Assembly (NCBI GenBank): GCA_001534745.1
Contig: CP013997.1
Location: 4,340,001-4,404,000 of the forward strand
Source of the DNA: Pseudomonas monteilii
Lineage (GTDB): Bacteria; Pseudomonadota; Gammaproteobacteria; Pseudomonadales; Pseudomonadaceae
DNA length: 64,000 nucleotides
Reading direction: 5' to 3'
Part shown: in pieces, positions 55,027-63,601 of the stretch
Position numbering within the stretch: position 1 is the first letter of the stretch
Layout: each line of letters opens with the position of its first letter
Made by a program: the position numbers and the translations under genes
The notes under the pieces: generated by a model
Seen by the model: the letters and a program-made list of their open reading frames with translations, nothing else
Told to the model about the DNA's origin: nothing
The model's database searches: none

Positions 55027-55398
55027 TCATGCCAGGCGCCAGGCCGCCAGCCCCAGGCACAGCCAACCGCCCAGGAAGCACGCGCCCCCGAAGGGCGTGA
55101 TGATGCCCAGTTTGCTCACGCCCGTCAGGGTCAGCAGGTACAAGCTGCCCGAGAACAGCACGATACCCAGCGTGAACAGGCCACCGGCCCAGCCCACCAG
55201 ACGCCCTGGCAGATGGGCGCACAGCAAGGCGACACCGAACAGGGCCAGCGCATGCACCAGTTGATACAGCACACCGGTATGGAAGATCGCCAGATAGTCT
55301 GCGCTCAACCGGTTCTTCAGACCGTGGGCAGCGAAGGCGCCCAGCGCGACGCCGGTGAAACCGAAGCAGGCGGCAAGCATCAGGAAGCTGCGAAGCAT
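55027..55398 (-). CDS. DUF423-family membrane protein
   Basis: A 123-residue protein with four hydrophobic helices. GALGAFGAHGL-like VALGAFAAHGLKNRLS near 17-32, YQLVHALALF near 45 and LGIITPFGGACFLGGWLCL near 95 are DUF423 hallmarks. The function is unknown. It is divergent from mtgA. Confidence 0.92.
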   Translation of the reverse strand: MLRSFLMLAACFGFTGVALGAFAAHGLKNRLSADYLAIFHTGVLYQLVHALALFGVALLCAHLPGRLVGWAGGLFTLGIVLFSGSLYLLTLTGVSKLGIITPFGGACFLGGWLCLGLAAWRLA

Positions 55399-55433
55399 GG
55401 GGCGACTCCTTCAAAGGGGTCTGTATAATGGCC

Positions 55434-55439
55434 GGTTCC
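55434..55439 (+). promoter_or_regulatory. mtgA -10 element
   Basis: A perfect TATAAT lies 24 nt before the mtgA ATG, with a weak TTCAAA -35 at 55410-55415 (18-nt spacing). Confidence 0.5.
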
Positions 55440-55462
55440 ATCCGTCCGGCCAAGTCACCGAC

Positions 55463-56200
55463 ATGCTGACCTCCCTGCTTCGCCGACTCGCCTCGGTCCT
55501 GCTCTGGTTCGCCGCCGCCAGCGTCGTGCTCGTGATCCTGCTGCGCTGGCTACCACCGCCTGGCACCGCGTTGATGGTCGAGCGCAAGGTGCAGTCATGG
55601 TTCAGCGGCGAGTCCATCGACCTGCAGCGGCAATGGCGCCCGCTGGAAGACATTGCCGATCCTCTGAAACTGGCGGTCATCGCCGGGGAAGACCAGAAGT
55701 TCGCCGAGCACCATGGCTTCGACATTCCGGCCATCCGCGCGGCCTTGCTGCACAACGAGCAGGGCGGCAGCCTGCGCGGTGCCAGCACCTTGACCCAGCA
55801 GGTCGCCAAGAACCTGTTCCTGTGGCCTGGTCGCAGCTGGCCGCGCAAGGCCCTGGAAGCCTGGTTCACTGGTCTGATCGAGCTGTTCTGGTCGAAAGAA
55901 CGGATCCTCGAGGTCTACCTCAACAGCGTCGAGTGGGGTCCGGGCGTCTTCGGGGCCCAGGCGGCAGCGCAGTATCATTTCAAGGTCGATGCCGACCGGT
56001 TGTCCCGCCAGCAAGCCAGCCAGTTGGCCGCCGTGCTGCCCAGCCCGTTGCGCTGGAGTGCCAGCCGCCCCAGCACCTACGTGGCAGGCCGGGCCAGCTG
56101 GATCCAGCGTCAGATGAGCCAGCTCGGCGGTTCGGCCTACCTCATGCAGCTGCAAGGCACGCCGGCGGCGTCCCAGGACGAGCAGACCAGCGGGCGCTGA
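55463..56200 (+). CDS. mtgA: Monofunctional peptidoglycan glycosyltransferase MtgA
   Basis: An inner-membrane GT51 enzyme that polymerises lipid II without a transpeptidase domain. It has 245 residues. The TM helix is at about 12-32, the catalytic Glu in VIAGEDQKFAEHHGFD (near 80), and ASTLTQQVAKNLFLWPGRSW plus LEVYLNSVEWGPGVFG complete the GT51 signatures. ATG 55463 is chosen because the TATAAT at 55434 excludes upstream starts. The C-terminal ~20 residues are Gln/Ser-rich. Confidence 0.94.
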   Translation: MLTSLLRRLASVLLWFAAASVVLVILLRWLPPPGTALMVERKVQSWFSGESIDLQRQWRPLEDIADPLKLAVIAGEDQKFAEHHGFDIPAIRAALLHNEQGGSLRGASTLTQQVAKNLFLWPGRSWPRKALEAWFTGLIELFWSKERILEVYLNSVEWGPGVFGAQAAAQYHFKVDADRLSRQQASQLAAVLPSPLRWSASRPSTYVAGRASWIQRQMSQLGGSAYLMQLQGTPAASQDEQTSGR

Positions 56201-56215
56201 GCGAACGCCAGAAAC

Positions 56216-56258
56216 GACGAGGGGGAGCAGGCCACTGTCAGGCCTGCTCCCCCTCGTC
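56216..56258. terminator. Long hairpin between convergent mtgA and rpoH
   Basis: A perfect 18-bp stem (56216-56233 with 56241-56258, 7-nt loop; arms start GACGAGGGGGAGC) lies between the two stops. Neither flank has a strong T tract, yet the position and stability suggest bidirectional termination. Confidence 0.6.
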
Positions 56259-56270
56259 ACTTGAGAGCGG

Positions 56271-57125
56271 TCAGGCTGCGATCAGCGCCTTGACCTTGTT
56301 CATGGCGTTCTTTTCCAGCTGTCGGATACGTTCGGCCGACACGCTGTACTTGTCCGCCAGCTCGTGCAGGGTCGCCTTCTCCTCGGCCAGCCAGCGCTGG
56401 TAGAGGATGTCGCGGCTGCGATCGTCCAGACCGTTGAGCGCTTCATGGAGGTTGTTGCTGGAGTTGTCGCTCCAGTCGGCATCCTCGAGCTGCGTGGCCG
56501 GGTCGTAACGGTGGTCTTCCAGGTAGTGCGCAGGCGACTGGAAGGCGCTGTCGTCATCGGCTTCGGCCGCCGGATCGAAGGCCATGTCCTGGCCGCTCAG
56601 ACGGCTTTCCATCTCGCGCACTTCACGCGGCTCCACGCCCAGGCTTTCGGCGACGCGATGCACCTCGTCGTTGTTCAGCCAAGCCAGGCGCTTCTTCTGG
56701 CTGCGCAGGTTGAAGAACAGCTTGCGCTGGGCTTTGGTGGTCGCCACCTTGACGATGCGCCAATTGCGCAGGATGAATTCGTGGATCTCGGCCTTGATCC
56801 AATGCACGGCAAAGGACACCAGGCGCACACCCATTTCCGGGTTGAAGCGTTTCACGGCCTTCATCAGGCCGACGTTGCCTTCCTGGATCAGGTCGGCCTG
56901 GGCCAACCCATAGCCGGCATAGCTGCGCGCGATATGGACGACGAAGCGCAGGTGCGCCATCACCATCTGCCGGGCGGCTTCCAGGTCTTGCTCATAGTAG
57001 AGACGCTCGCCCAGTTCACGCTCCTGCTCGACCGTCAGCAGCGGGATGCTGTTGACCGTGTGCACGTAGGCTTCCAGATTTGCACCGGGCACCAGGGCAT
57101 AGGCAGGTTGCAACGAAGTGGTCAT
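56271..57125 (-). CDS. rpoH: Heat-shock sigma factor RpoH (sigma-32)
   Basis: The sigma factor for heat-shock genes. It has 284 residues. Region 2 ([40 protein letters not shown]) and region 2.4 ([16 protein letters not shown]) are intact. The RpoH-specific box QRKLFFNLR is at about residues 133-141. Region 4 ends in an HTH ([19 protein letters not shown]). It lies downstream of ftsYEX in the conserved order, with a 108-nt gap likely to hold its own promoters. Confidence 0.97.
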   Translation of the reverse strand: MTTSLQPAYALVPGANLEAYVHTVNSIPLLTVEQERELGERLYYEQDLEAARQMVMAHLRFVVHIARSYAGYGLAQADLIQEGNVGLMKAVKRFNPEMGVRLVSFAVHWIKAEIHEFILRNWRIVKVATTKAQRKLFFNLRSQKKRLAWLNNDEVHRVAESLGVEPREVREMESRLSGQDMAFDPAAEADDDSAFQSPAHYLEDHRYDPATQLEDADWSDNSSNNLHEALNGLDDRSRDILYQRWLAEEKATLHELADKYSVSAERIRQLEKNAMNKVKALIAA

Positions 57126-57233
57126 TCAAGAACCTCCGACTCACTGAAAATGTGCTCATGGCACTGCCAACATTGACCAGAACCCGCAGGGCAAGTTCCG
57201 GTCGTGAAAAAGGCTTAATGTTGGCGAAAGGAC

Positions 57234-58259
57234 TTAACGTGGCGCCAGCTCGTTCAGGTGACGAGCCACGGCGATCCATGCACCGATATACCCCAACAGT
57301 ACAGCACCGATCAAGAGTGAAAGTCCATCGGCCCCTGGTACCCCTGCGAGGGCGAAGTCGCTGCCATAGAGGTCGGAAAGCCCCACCACGGCATCGTTGA
57401 GCCAGTCCAGTGCGAAGGCCAGGATGCCCCAGGCCAGCACGCCTGCACCCAGGCCGTAGAGCGCGCCCATGTACAGGAAAGGCCGTCGGACATAGCTGTC
57501 GGTACCGCCCACCAGCTTGATCACTTCGATCTCGATCCGGCGATTCTCGATGTGTAGACGAATAGTGTTACCAATTACTAACAGCAAGGCGGAAATCAGC
57601 AGCACGGCCAGGCCGAAGACGAAGCGATCGCCCAGCTTGAGGATCGCGGCCAGGCGTTCGACCCACACCAGGTCGAGCTGCGCGACATCGACCCGGGGCA
57701 GCTCCGCCAGGCGCTGACGCAAGGCTTCGAGCGCTGGCTTGTCGACCTCGGTCGGGGTCACCACCACCACGCCGGGCAACGGGTTGTCCGGCAGTTCGCG
57801 CAGCGCTTCGCCAAGGCCCGACTGCTGCTGGAATTCTTCCAGCGCCTGTTCGCGACTGACGTACTGCGCATCCGCGACACCCGGCATGCCTTCGATCTGC
57901 TTGCGCAGCGCCTCGCCCTGGGCACTGCTGGCATCGAGCTTCAGGTACAGGGAAATCTGCGCCGCGCGCTGCCAGGAGCCGCCCAGGCGCTCGACGTTCT
58001 TCAGCAGCAGCGACAGGCCCATGGGCATGCTCAACGCCACGGCCATCACCAGGCAGGTGAAGAAACTGCCGACAGGCTGTTTGCCCAGGCGTCGCAGGCT
58101 GTCGGCCAGGCTGGCCCGATGGCTCTCGCCCCAGGCGCGCAGCAGGGCCTTGAACCCAGGCCCATCGTCGTCGTGCTGGCCGCGCTTCTTGGCAGGCTTG
58201 GCGTCGGCGGCCTTCGGCGCGACGCGCTCGGACACCTTGGGGCTACGAATCTCGCTCAT
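57234..58259 (-). CDS. ftsX: Cell division protein FtsX
   Basis: The membrane partner of FtsE in the FtsEX complex that controls septal peptidoglycan hydrolases. It has 341 residues. A basic cytoplasmic N-terminus (1-75) precedes TM1 (about 76-95) and a periplasmic domain (about 96-215). Three more TM helices follow (about 225-247, 275-298, 310-330) in the FtsX/MacB-like C-terminal domain (IEIEVIKLVGGTDSYVRRPF). The start overlaps the ftsE stop by 4 nt. Confidence 0.96.
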   Translation of the reverse strand: MSEIRSPKVSERVAPKAADAKPAKKRGQHDDDGPGFKALLRAWGESHRASLADSLRRLGKQPVGSFFTCLVMAVALSMPMGLSLLLKNVERLGGSWQRAAQISLYLKLDASSAQGEALRKQIEGMPGVADAQYVSREQALEEFQQQSGLGEALRELPDNPLPGVVVVTPTEVDKPALEALRQRLAELPRVDVAQLDLVWVERLAAILKLGDRFVFGLAVLLISALLLVIGNTIRLHIENRRIEIEVIKLVGGTDSYVRRPFLYMGALYGLGAGVLAWGILAFALDWLNDAVVGLSDLYGSDFALAGVPGADGLSLLIGAVLLGYIGAWIAVARHLNELAPR

Positions 58260-58927
58260 TGTCCGGCCTCCCCGTCGCCGATCAGTCGGCCGCGCTGCAA
58301 GGTCAGCATGCGGTGGCGCATGCGGGCGATGAGGGCCAGGTCGTGACTGGCGATCAGCACGGTGGTGCCCAGCCGGTTGATGTCTTCGAACACGCCCATG
58401 ATCTCGGCTGCCAGGCGCGGGTCGAGGTTACCGGTCGGTTCGTCGGCCAGCAGCAGGGCCGGCTGATGCACGATGGCACGGGCGATCCCGACGCGCTGCT
58501 GCTGCCCGGTGGACAGGTCCGCCGGGAACAGCTCGCCCTTGTCGCTCAGCGACACCCGCTCGAGCGCCGAATCGACGCGCTTGGCGATCTCGTCCTTGGA
58601 CAGGCCGAGGATCTGCAGTGGCAGGGCGATGTTGTTGAAGACCGTACGGTCGAACAGCAGCTGGTGGTTCTGGAACACCACACCGATCTGTCGACGCAGG
58701 AACGGGATCTGCGCATTGGTGATCTGACCCAGGTCCTGCCCGGCCAGCAGCAGCTTGCCACTGGTCGGTCGCTCCATCGCCAGCAGCAGGCGCAGCAAGG
58801 TGCTCTTGCCAGCGCCGGAGTGGCCGGTCACGAACAGGAATTCGCCACGGCGCGCACGAAAGCTCAGTTCGTGCAGGCCGATGTGGCCGTTGGGGTAGCG
58901 CTTGGCAACCTGTTCGAAGCGGATCAT
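58256..58927 (-). CDS. ftsE: Cell division ATP-binding protein FtsE
   Basis: The ABC-type ATPase of FtsEX. It has 223 residues. Walker A is VTGHSGAGKSTLLRL near 35, the signature LSTGQQQRVGIARAI near 139 (LSGGQ with Thr in third position) and Walker B LLLADEPTGNLD near 158. It overlaps ftsY by 4 nt and ftsX by 4 nt, forming ftsY-ftsE-ftsX. Confidence 0.97.
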   Translation of the reverse strand: MIRFEQVAKRYPNGHIGLHELSFRARRGEFLFVTGHSGAGKSTLLRLLLAMERPTSGKLLLAGQDLGQITNAQIPFLRRQIGVVFQNHQLLFDRTVFNNIALPLQILGLSKDEIAKRVDSALERVSLSDKGELFPADLSTGQQQRVGIARAIVHQPALLLADEPTGNLDPRLAAEIMGVFEDINRLGTTVLIASHDLALIARMRHRMLTLQRGRLIGDGEAGQ

Positions 58928-60534
58928 GGATGCTCCCGCTCGGCGAACAGGGCCTTGACGAACGGCTCGGCCTCGAAGGTGCGCAGGTCGTCGATGCCCT
59001 CGCCCACACCGATGAAGCGGATCGGCAGGCCGAACTGCTTGGCCAGGGCGAAGATCACGCCACCCTTGGCGGTGCCGTCGAGCTTGGTCAGGGCCAGGCC
59101 GGTCAGCTCGACGCTCTGGTTGAAGTGCTTGGCCTGGTTGATGGCGTTCTGGCCCGTGCCGGCGTCGAGCACCAGCAGCACCTCGTGAGGGGCGTCGGCA
59201 TCCAGCTTGCCGATGACCCGGCGCACCTTCTTGAGCTCCTCCATGAGGTTGTCCTTGGTGTGCAGACGGCCGGCGGTGTCGGCGATCAGCACGTCGATGT
59301 TGCGCGCCTTGGCGGCCTGCACGGCGTCGAAGATCACCGAGGCCGAGTCGGCGCCCGTGTGCTGGGCGATGACCGGGATGCTGTTGCGCTCACCCCAGAC
59401 CTGCAGCTGTTCGACTGCCGCGGCGCGGAAGGTATCGCCAGCGGCCAGCATGACCTTCTTGCCTTCGAGCTGGAGCTTCTTGGCCAGCTTGCCGATGGTG
59501 GTGGTCTTGCCGGCGCCGTTGACGCCCACGACCAGGATCACGAACGGCTTGTTCTGCGACTGGACGCGCAAGGGCTGCTCGACGGGACGCAGCAGGCCGG
59601 CCAACTCGTCTTGCAGGGACTTGTACAGCGCATCGGCATCGGCCAACTGCTTGCGCGCGACCTTCTGCGTCAGGCTCTGGACGATCACCGAGGTCGCTTC
59701 GACGCCGACGTCGGCCGTCAGCAGACGCGTCTCGATCTCCTCGAGCAGGTCGTCGTCGATGGCCTTGCGGCCCAGGAACAGACTGGCCATGCCTTCGCCG
59801 ATGCTGGCGCTGGTCTTGCTCAGGCCTTGCTTGAGGCGGGCGAAGAAGCCGGTCTTGGGTTCTTCGGGACGTGCCGGGGCGGCGGGGGTCGGCTCGACCT
59901 CTGGCTCCGGTGCCGCGGCAGGTGCAGGTACAGATACAGGCGACGCGACCGGTGCGGCAGGTGCTGGCTCACGGAGCGCGGGCGCGGGCTGTGCAGGCGA
60001 TGGCGATGCAGCAGGCGAAGACACTACCGGCGCAGGCGCAGGCGGTGTGGCAGGCGGTTCGGGCAGGCGCGCCGTCGGTGCGGGCGCGACGACCGGTGCT
60101 TCTGGCACCACGTCGGCGGTGACCGGGGCCGGCTCTGCCGGAACAGGCTCGACCAGCACCGACGCAGGGCGCTCCGGGATCTCCGGCGGCGCCTGCGGCG
60201 TCAGGTCGCTTACCAGCGCGACGGGCTCCTCGGCCACGGGCAGCACCAGGCTGCCGGTCGGCGGTTCGTCAGGGTCGATGTGCTCGGGCATCGCCTGCAC
60301 GGGGGCCTCCGGCAGCGGCTCGGCGCGCGGCGGGATGGCAGGCGGCGGCTCGACCGGCACCACCACGGGTGCATCCGCCGTGACCGGCGCGGCTTCACTG
60401 GCCGGCGGTGCTACAGGCTCGGGTGCCGACGGCTCGGCGACAGGGGTCTGCGGCTTCTTGCGAAACCAGCTGAACAGGCCTTTTTTACCGCCAGCGTCGG
60501 CCGGGGCTTTCTTGTCGTCGTTGGAACCAAACAT
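58924..60534 (-). CDS. ftsY: Signal recognition particle receptor FtsY
   Basis: The SRP receptor GTPase that targets nascent membrane proteins. It has 536 residues. Residues 1-235 form a long Pro/Ala/Glu-rich variable A region. The NG GTPase domain (about 240-530) contains VVGVNGAGKTTTIGKLA (G1), DTFRAAAVEQLQVW (G2), IADTAGRLHTKDNLM (G3), LTKLDGTAKGG (G4) and GVGEGIDDLRTFE at the end. The repetitive A region explains the length above the family minimum. Confidence 0.97.
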   Translation of the reverse strand: MFGSNDDKKAPADAGGKKGLFSWFRKKPQTPVAEPSAPEPVAPPASEAAPVTADAPVVVPVEPPPAIPPRAEPLPEAPVQAMPEHIDPDEPPTGSLVLPVAEEPVALVSDLTPQAPPEIPERPASVLVEPVPAEPAPVTADVVPEAPVVAPAPTARLPEPPATPPAPAPVVSSPAASPSPAQPAPALREPAPAAPVASPVSVPAPAAAPEPEVEPTPAAPARPEEPKTGFFARLKQGLSKTSASIGEGMASLFLGRKAIDDDLLEEIETRLLTADVGVEATSVIVQSLTQKVARKQLADADALYKSLQDELAGLLRPVEQPLRVQSQNKPFVILVVGVNGAGKTTTIGKLAKKLQLEGKKVMLAAGDTFRAAAVEQLQVWGERNSIPVIAQHTGADSASVIFDAVQAAKARNIDVLIADTAGRLHTKDNLMEELKKVRRVIGKLDADAPHEVLLVLDAGTGQNAINQAKHFNQSVELTGLALTKLDGTAKGGVIFALAKQFGLPIRFIGVGEGIDDLRTFEAEPFVKALFAEREHP

Positions 60535-60765
60535 GGGAGACGGCTATCTCAGGCAAGCGATGGGCCACCAGCGGCGCATCGGAGTTCTTCAAATGCAGAA
60601 CAGACTATTTTGAATCCGCCTGGTTCATGCGCACTAATTTGTCGTGAGGCCTGCGGGGCGAGAACGGCAACAGGCATGGTCGCCAGGCAAGCGGATCAGT
60701 ATCCTAGCACCTCCTGGCCCACGGACGCTAAGTCCGCGCTGGCCGCCCTACAGGTTAAACAACGT
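60535..60765. other. ftsY / M16 divergent intergenic region, no gene seen
   Basis: This 231-nt region must carry divergent promoters. A TATCCT -10-like hexamer occurs in CAGTATCCTAGC near 60700, but no matching -35 is clear. No coding frame or repeat is convincing. Confidence 0.4.
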
Positions 60766-62121
60766 ATGAATGCTCTCGCTCGCCGCGCCGCTGGCCTGTT
60801 GCTCAGCGCGCTCTGCTTGCCCCTGACGGGCTATGCCGCCACCGCTCAACCCACCCATGAATTCACCCTGGACAACGGCCTCAAGGTGGTCGTGCGCGAA
60901 GATCATCGCGCCCCCGTGGTCGTCTCCCAGATCTGGTACAAGGTCGGGTCGAGCTACGAGACCCCGGGCCAGACCGGCCTGTCCCACGCCCTCGAGCACA
61001 TGATGTTCAAAGGCAGCGCCAAGCTCGGGCCAGGCGAGGCCTCGCGGGTCCTGCGCGACCTGGGCGCCGAGGAAAACGCCTTCACCAGCGACGACTACAC
61101 CGCCTATTACCAGGTCCTGGCCCGTGATCGCCTGCCGGTCGCCCTGGAGCTGGAGGCCGATCGCATGGCCAGCCTGCGCCTGCCGGCCGACGAGTTCAGC
61201 CGCGAGATCGAGGTGATCAAGGAAGAGCGGCGCCTGCGCACCGACGACAAGCCGGCCGGCAAGGCCTTCGAGCTGTTCCGGGCCATGGCGTACCCGGCCA
61301 GCGGCTACCACACGCCGACCATCGGCTGGATGGCCGACCTCGAGCGCATGAAGGTCGAGGAACTGCGCCACTGGTACGACGCCTGGTATACGCCCAACAA
61401 CGCCACGCTGGTCGTCGTCGGCGACGTCACGGCCGACGAGGTCAAAGGCCTGGCACAGAAGTATTTCGGCGCGATCCCCAAGCGCGCGGTGCCGCCGGCC
61501 AAGCTGCCGATCGAACTGGCCGAGCCCGGCCAGCGCCAGCTGACCCTGCACCTGCGCACCCAGCTGCCGATGCTGCTTTATGGCTTCAACGTGCCCGGCC
61601 TGGCCACCGCCAAGGACCCGCGCGACGTGCACGCGCTGCGCCTGATCTCGGCCTTGCTCGACGGAGGTTACAGCGCCCGCCTGCCTTCGCGCCTGGAGCG
61701 CGGCCAAGAACTGGTCGCCGGGGCGTCCACCAGCTACGACGCCTTCACCCGTGGCGACAGCCTGTTCATGATTTCGGCCACGCCCAACGTGCAGAAGCAG
61801 AAGTCCCTGGGCGACGTCGAGCAGGGCCTCTGGCAGCAGCTCGACGAGCTCAAGAACACCCCGCCCAGCGCCGAGGAACTCGAACGCGTGCGCGCCCAGG
61901 TGATCGCCGGGCTGGTCTACGAGCGCGACTCGATCAGCAGCCAGGCCACCACCATCGGCCAGCTGGAGACCGTTGGGCTGTCCTGGAAGCTGATCGACCA
62001 AGAACTCGACGCGCTCAAGCAGGTGACGCCCCAGGACGTCCAGAACGCCGCCCGTACCTATTTCACCCGCGAACGCCTGAGCGTCGCCCACGTCCTGCCG
62101 GAGGCATCGGCCCATGAATGA
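60766..62121 (+). CDS. M16-family zinc metalloprotease, catalytic subunit
   Basis: A 451-residue exported pitrilysin-type peptidase with signal peptide 1-24 (ending GYAATA). The inverted zinc motif HxxEH is present as SHALEHMMFKGS (about 72-83), with the distal Glu in the ENAFTSDDYTAYY region, and a second M16 C domain (about 190-370). ATG 60766 is used; a very long frame reading back through ftsY antisense DNA has no support. It overlaps the next M16 gene by 8 nt, implying a heterodimer of active and inactive halves. Confidence 0.92.
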   Translation: MNALARRAAGLLLSALCLPLTGYAATAQPTHEFTLDNGLKVVVREDHRAPVVVSQIWYKVGSSYETPGQTGLSHALEHMMFKGSAKLGPGEASRVLRDLGAEENAFTSDDYTAYYQVLARDRLPVALELEADRMASLRLPADEFSREIEVIKEERRLRTDDKPAGKAFELFRAMAYPASGYHTPTIGWMADLERMKVEELRHWYDAWYTPNNATLVVVGDVTADEVKGLAQKYFGAIPKRAVPPAKLPIELAEPGQRQLTLHLRTQLPMLLYGFNVPGLATAKDPRDVHALRLISALLDGGYSARLPSRLERGQELVAGASTSYDAFTRGDSLFMISATPNVQKQKSLGDVEQGLWQQLDELKNTPPSAEELERVRAQVIAGLVYERDSISSQATTIGQLETVGLSWKLIDQELDALKQVTPQDVQNAARTYFTRERLSVAHVLPEASAHE

Positions 62122-63601
62122 TCGTCGCGCACTGCGCTCGCTACCCTGGGGCCTGGGCGGCCTGGCCCATGCCATGGCCCTGGCCTTACTGCTGGTCGGC
62201 CCGGTCCAGGCCGACAGCACCCCACAGGATGCCCCCCCTCCTGGCAGCGCCCTGAAATCGTTGGCCGAGCTGAATGACAAGGCCCCTGCCCGGCGCACGC
62301 TGGACATCCAGTCCTGGAAGACCGCGGAGGGCGCCAGGGTCCTGTTCGTCGAGGCGCGCGAGCTGCCGATGTTCAACCTGCAGGTGACCTTCGCCGCAGG
62401 CAGCAGCCAGGACGGCGATACGCCGGGCGTGGCTGCGCTGACCAACGCCATGCTCAACGAGGGCGTTCCGGGCAAGGACGTCACCGCCATCGCCCAGGGC
62501 TTCGAAGGCCTGGGCGCGGAGTTCGGCAACGGCTCTTACCGCGACATGGCCATCGCCTCGCTGCGCAGCCTGAGCGCCGCCGACAAGCGCGAACCGGCGC
62601 TCGAGCTGTTCGCCCAGGTGGTCGGCAAGCCGACGTTCCCGCAGGATTCCCTGGCCCGGATCAAGAACCAGATCCTGGCCGGCTTCGAGTACGAGAAGCA
62701 GAACCCCGAGCGGATCGCCAGCAAGGCCCTGTTCAGCCAGCTGTACGCCACCCATCCTTATGCCCACCCCAGCGACGGGACGCCCGAGAGCGTGCCGCCG
62801 ATCAGCCTTGCGCAACTGCGTGCCTTCCATGCCAAGGCCTATGCGGCCGGCAACGCGGTGATCGCCATCGTCGGCGACCTGGATCGTCAGCAGGCCGAAC
62901 AGGTGGCCGCACGCGTGTCCTCGGCGCTGCCCAAAGGACCCGCCCTGCCCTCGCCGTCGGCGCCTGGCGAGCCCAAGGCGGGCGTCACCACTATCGACTT
63001 CCCGTCCAAGCAGACCCACCTGATGCTGGCCGAGCTGGGCATCGACCGCGCCGATCCCGATTGGCCGGCGCTGTCGCTGGGCAACCAGATCCTCGGCGGT
63101 GGCGGCTTCGGCACGCGGCTGATGAGCGAAGTGCGGGAGAAACGCGGCCTGACCTATGGCGTGTATTCGATGTTCAGCCCCATGCAGGTCCGTGGCCCCT
63201 TCATGATCACGCTGCAAACCCGCGCCGAGCTGAGCGAAGGCACGCTGGACCTGGTGCGCCGCCTTCTTACCGACTACCTCAAAGATGGGCCGACCCAGCA
63301 GGAGCTGGACGACGCCAAGCGCGAACTGGCCGGCAGTTTCCCACTGTCGAATGCCAGCAACGCCAGCATCGTCGGGCAGCTGGGTGTGATCGGCTTCTAT
63401 GGCCTGCCACTGACCTGGCTGGAAGATTTCATGCAGCAGTCGCAGGCGCTGACCGTCGCGCAGGTCCGGGATGCGATGCGTCGCCACCTGGACGCCGACA
63501 AGCTGGTCATCGTCACCGTGGGCCCGAAGGTTGCGCAGAAGCCGCTGCCGCCCCCAACTGACAAACCTGCCGAGCAGCCACTCGGCGTACCGGAGCATTG
63601 A
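62114..63601 (+). CDS. M16-family protein, non-catalytic partner
   Basis: A 495-residue exported protein with signal peptide 1-33 (ending VQADS). The M16 N domain has no HxxEH: the equivalent helix reads ALTNAMLNEGVPGK. The C domain retains the substrate-binding R/Y signature GTRLMSEVREKRGLTYGVYS (about 335-354). This matches two-subunit M16 enzymes in which one subunit supplies zinc and the other Arg/Tyr. Its stop overlaps the rsmD start (TGATG). Confidence 0.9.
   Translation: MNDRRALRSLPWGLGGLAHAMALALLLVGPVQADSTPQDAPPPGSALKSLAELNDKAPARRTLDIQSWKTAEGARVLFVEARELPMFNLQVTFAAGSSQDGDTPGVAALTNAMLNEGVPGKDVTAIAQGFEGLGAEFGNGSYRDMAIASLRSLSAADKREPALELFAQVVGKPTFPQDSLARIKNQILAGFEYEKQNPERIASKALFSQLYATHPYAHPSDGTPESVPPISLAQLRAFHAKAYAAGNAVIAIVGDLDRQQAEQVAARVSSALPKGPALPSPSAPGEPKAGVTTIDFPSKQTHLMLAELGIDRADPDWPALSLGNQILGGGGFGTRLMSEVREKRGLTYGVYSMFSPMQVRGPFMITLQTRAELSEGTLDLVRRLLTDYLKDGPTQQELDDAKRELAGSFPLSNASNASIVGQLGVIGFYGLPLTWLEDFMQQSQALTVAQVRDAMRRHLDADKLVIVTVGPKVAQKPLPPPTDKPAEQPLGVPEH

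Noticed and set aside
58930..60765. A 612-codon N-terminal extension of the first M16 peptidase
   Set aside because: It lies antisense to ftsY and is low-complexity Arg/Gly-rich. The signal peptide at 60766 marks the real start.
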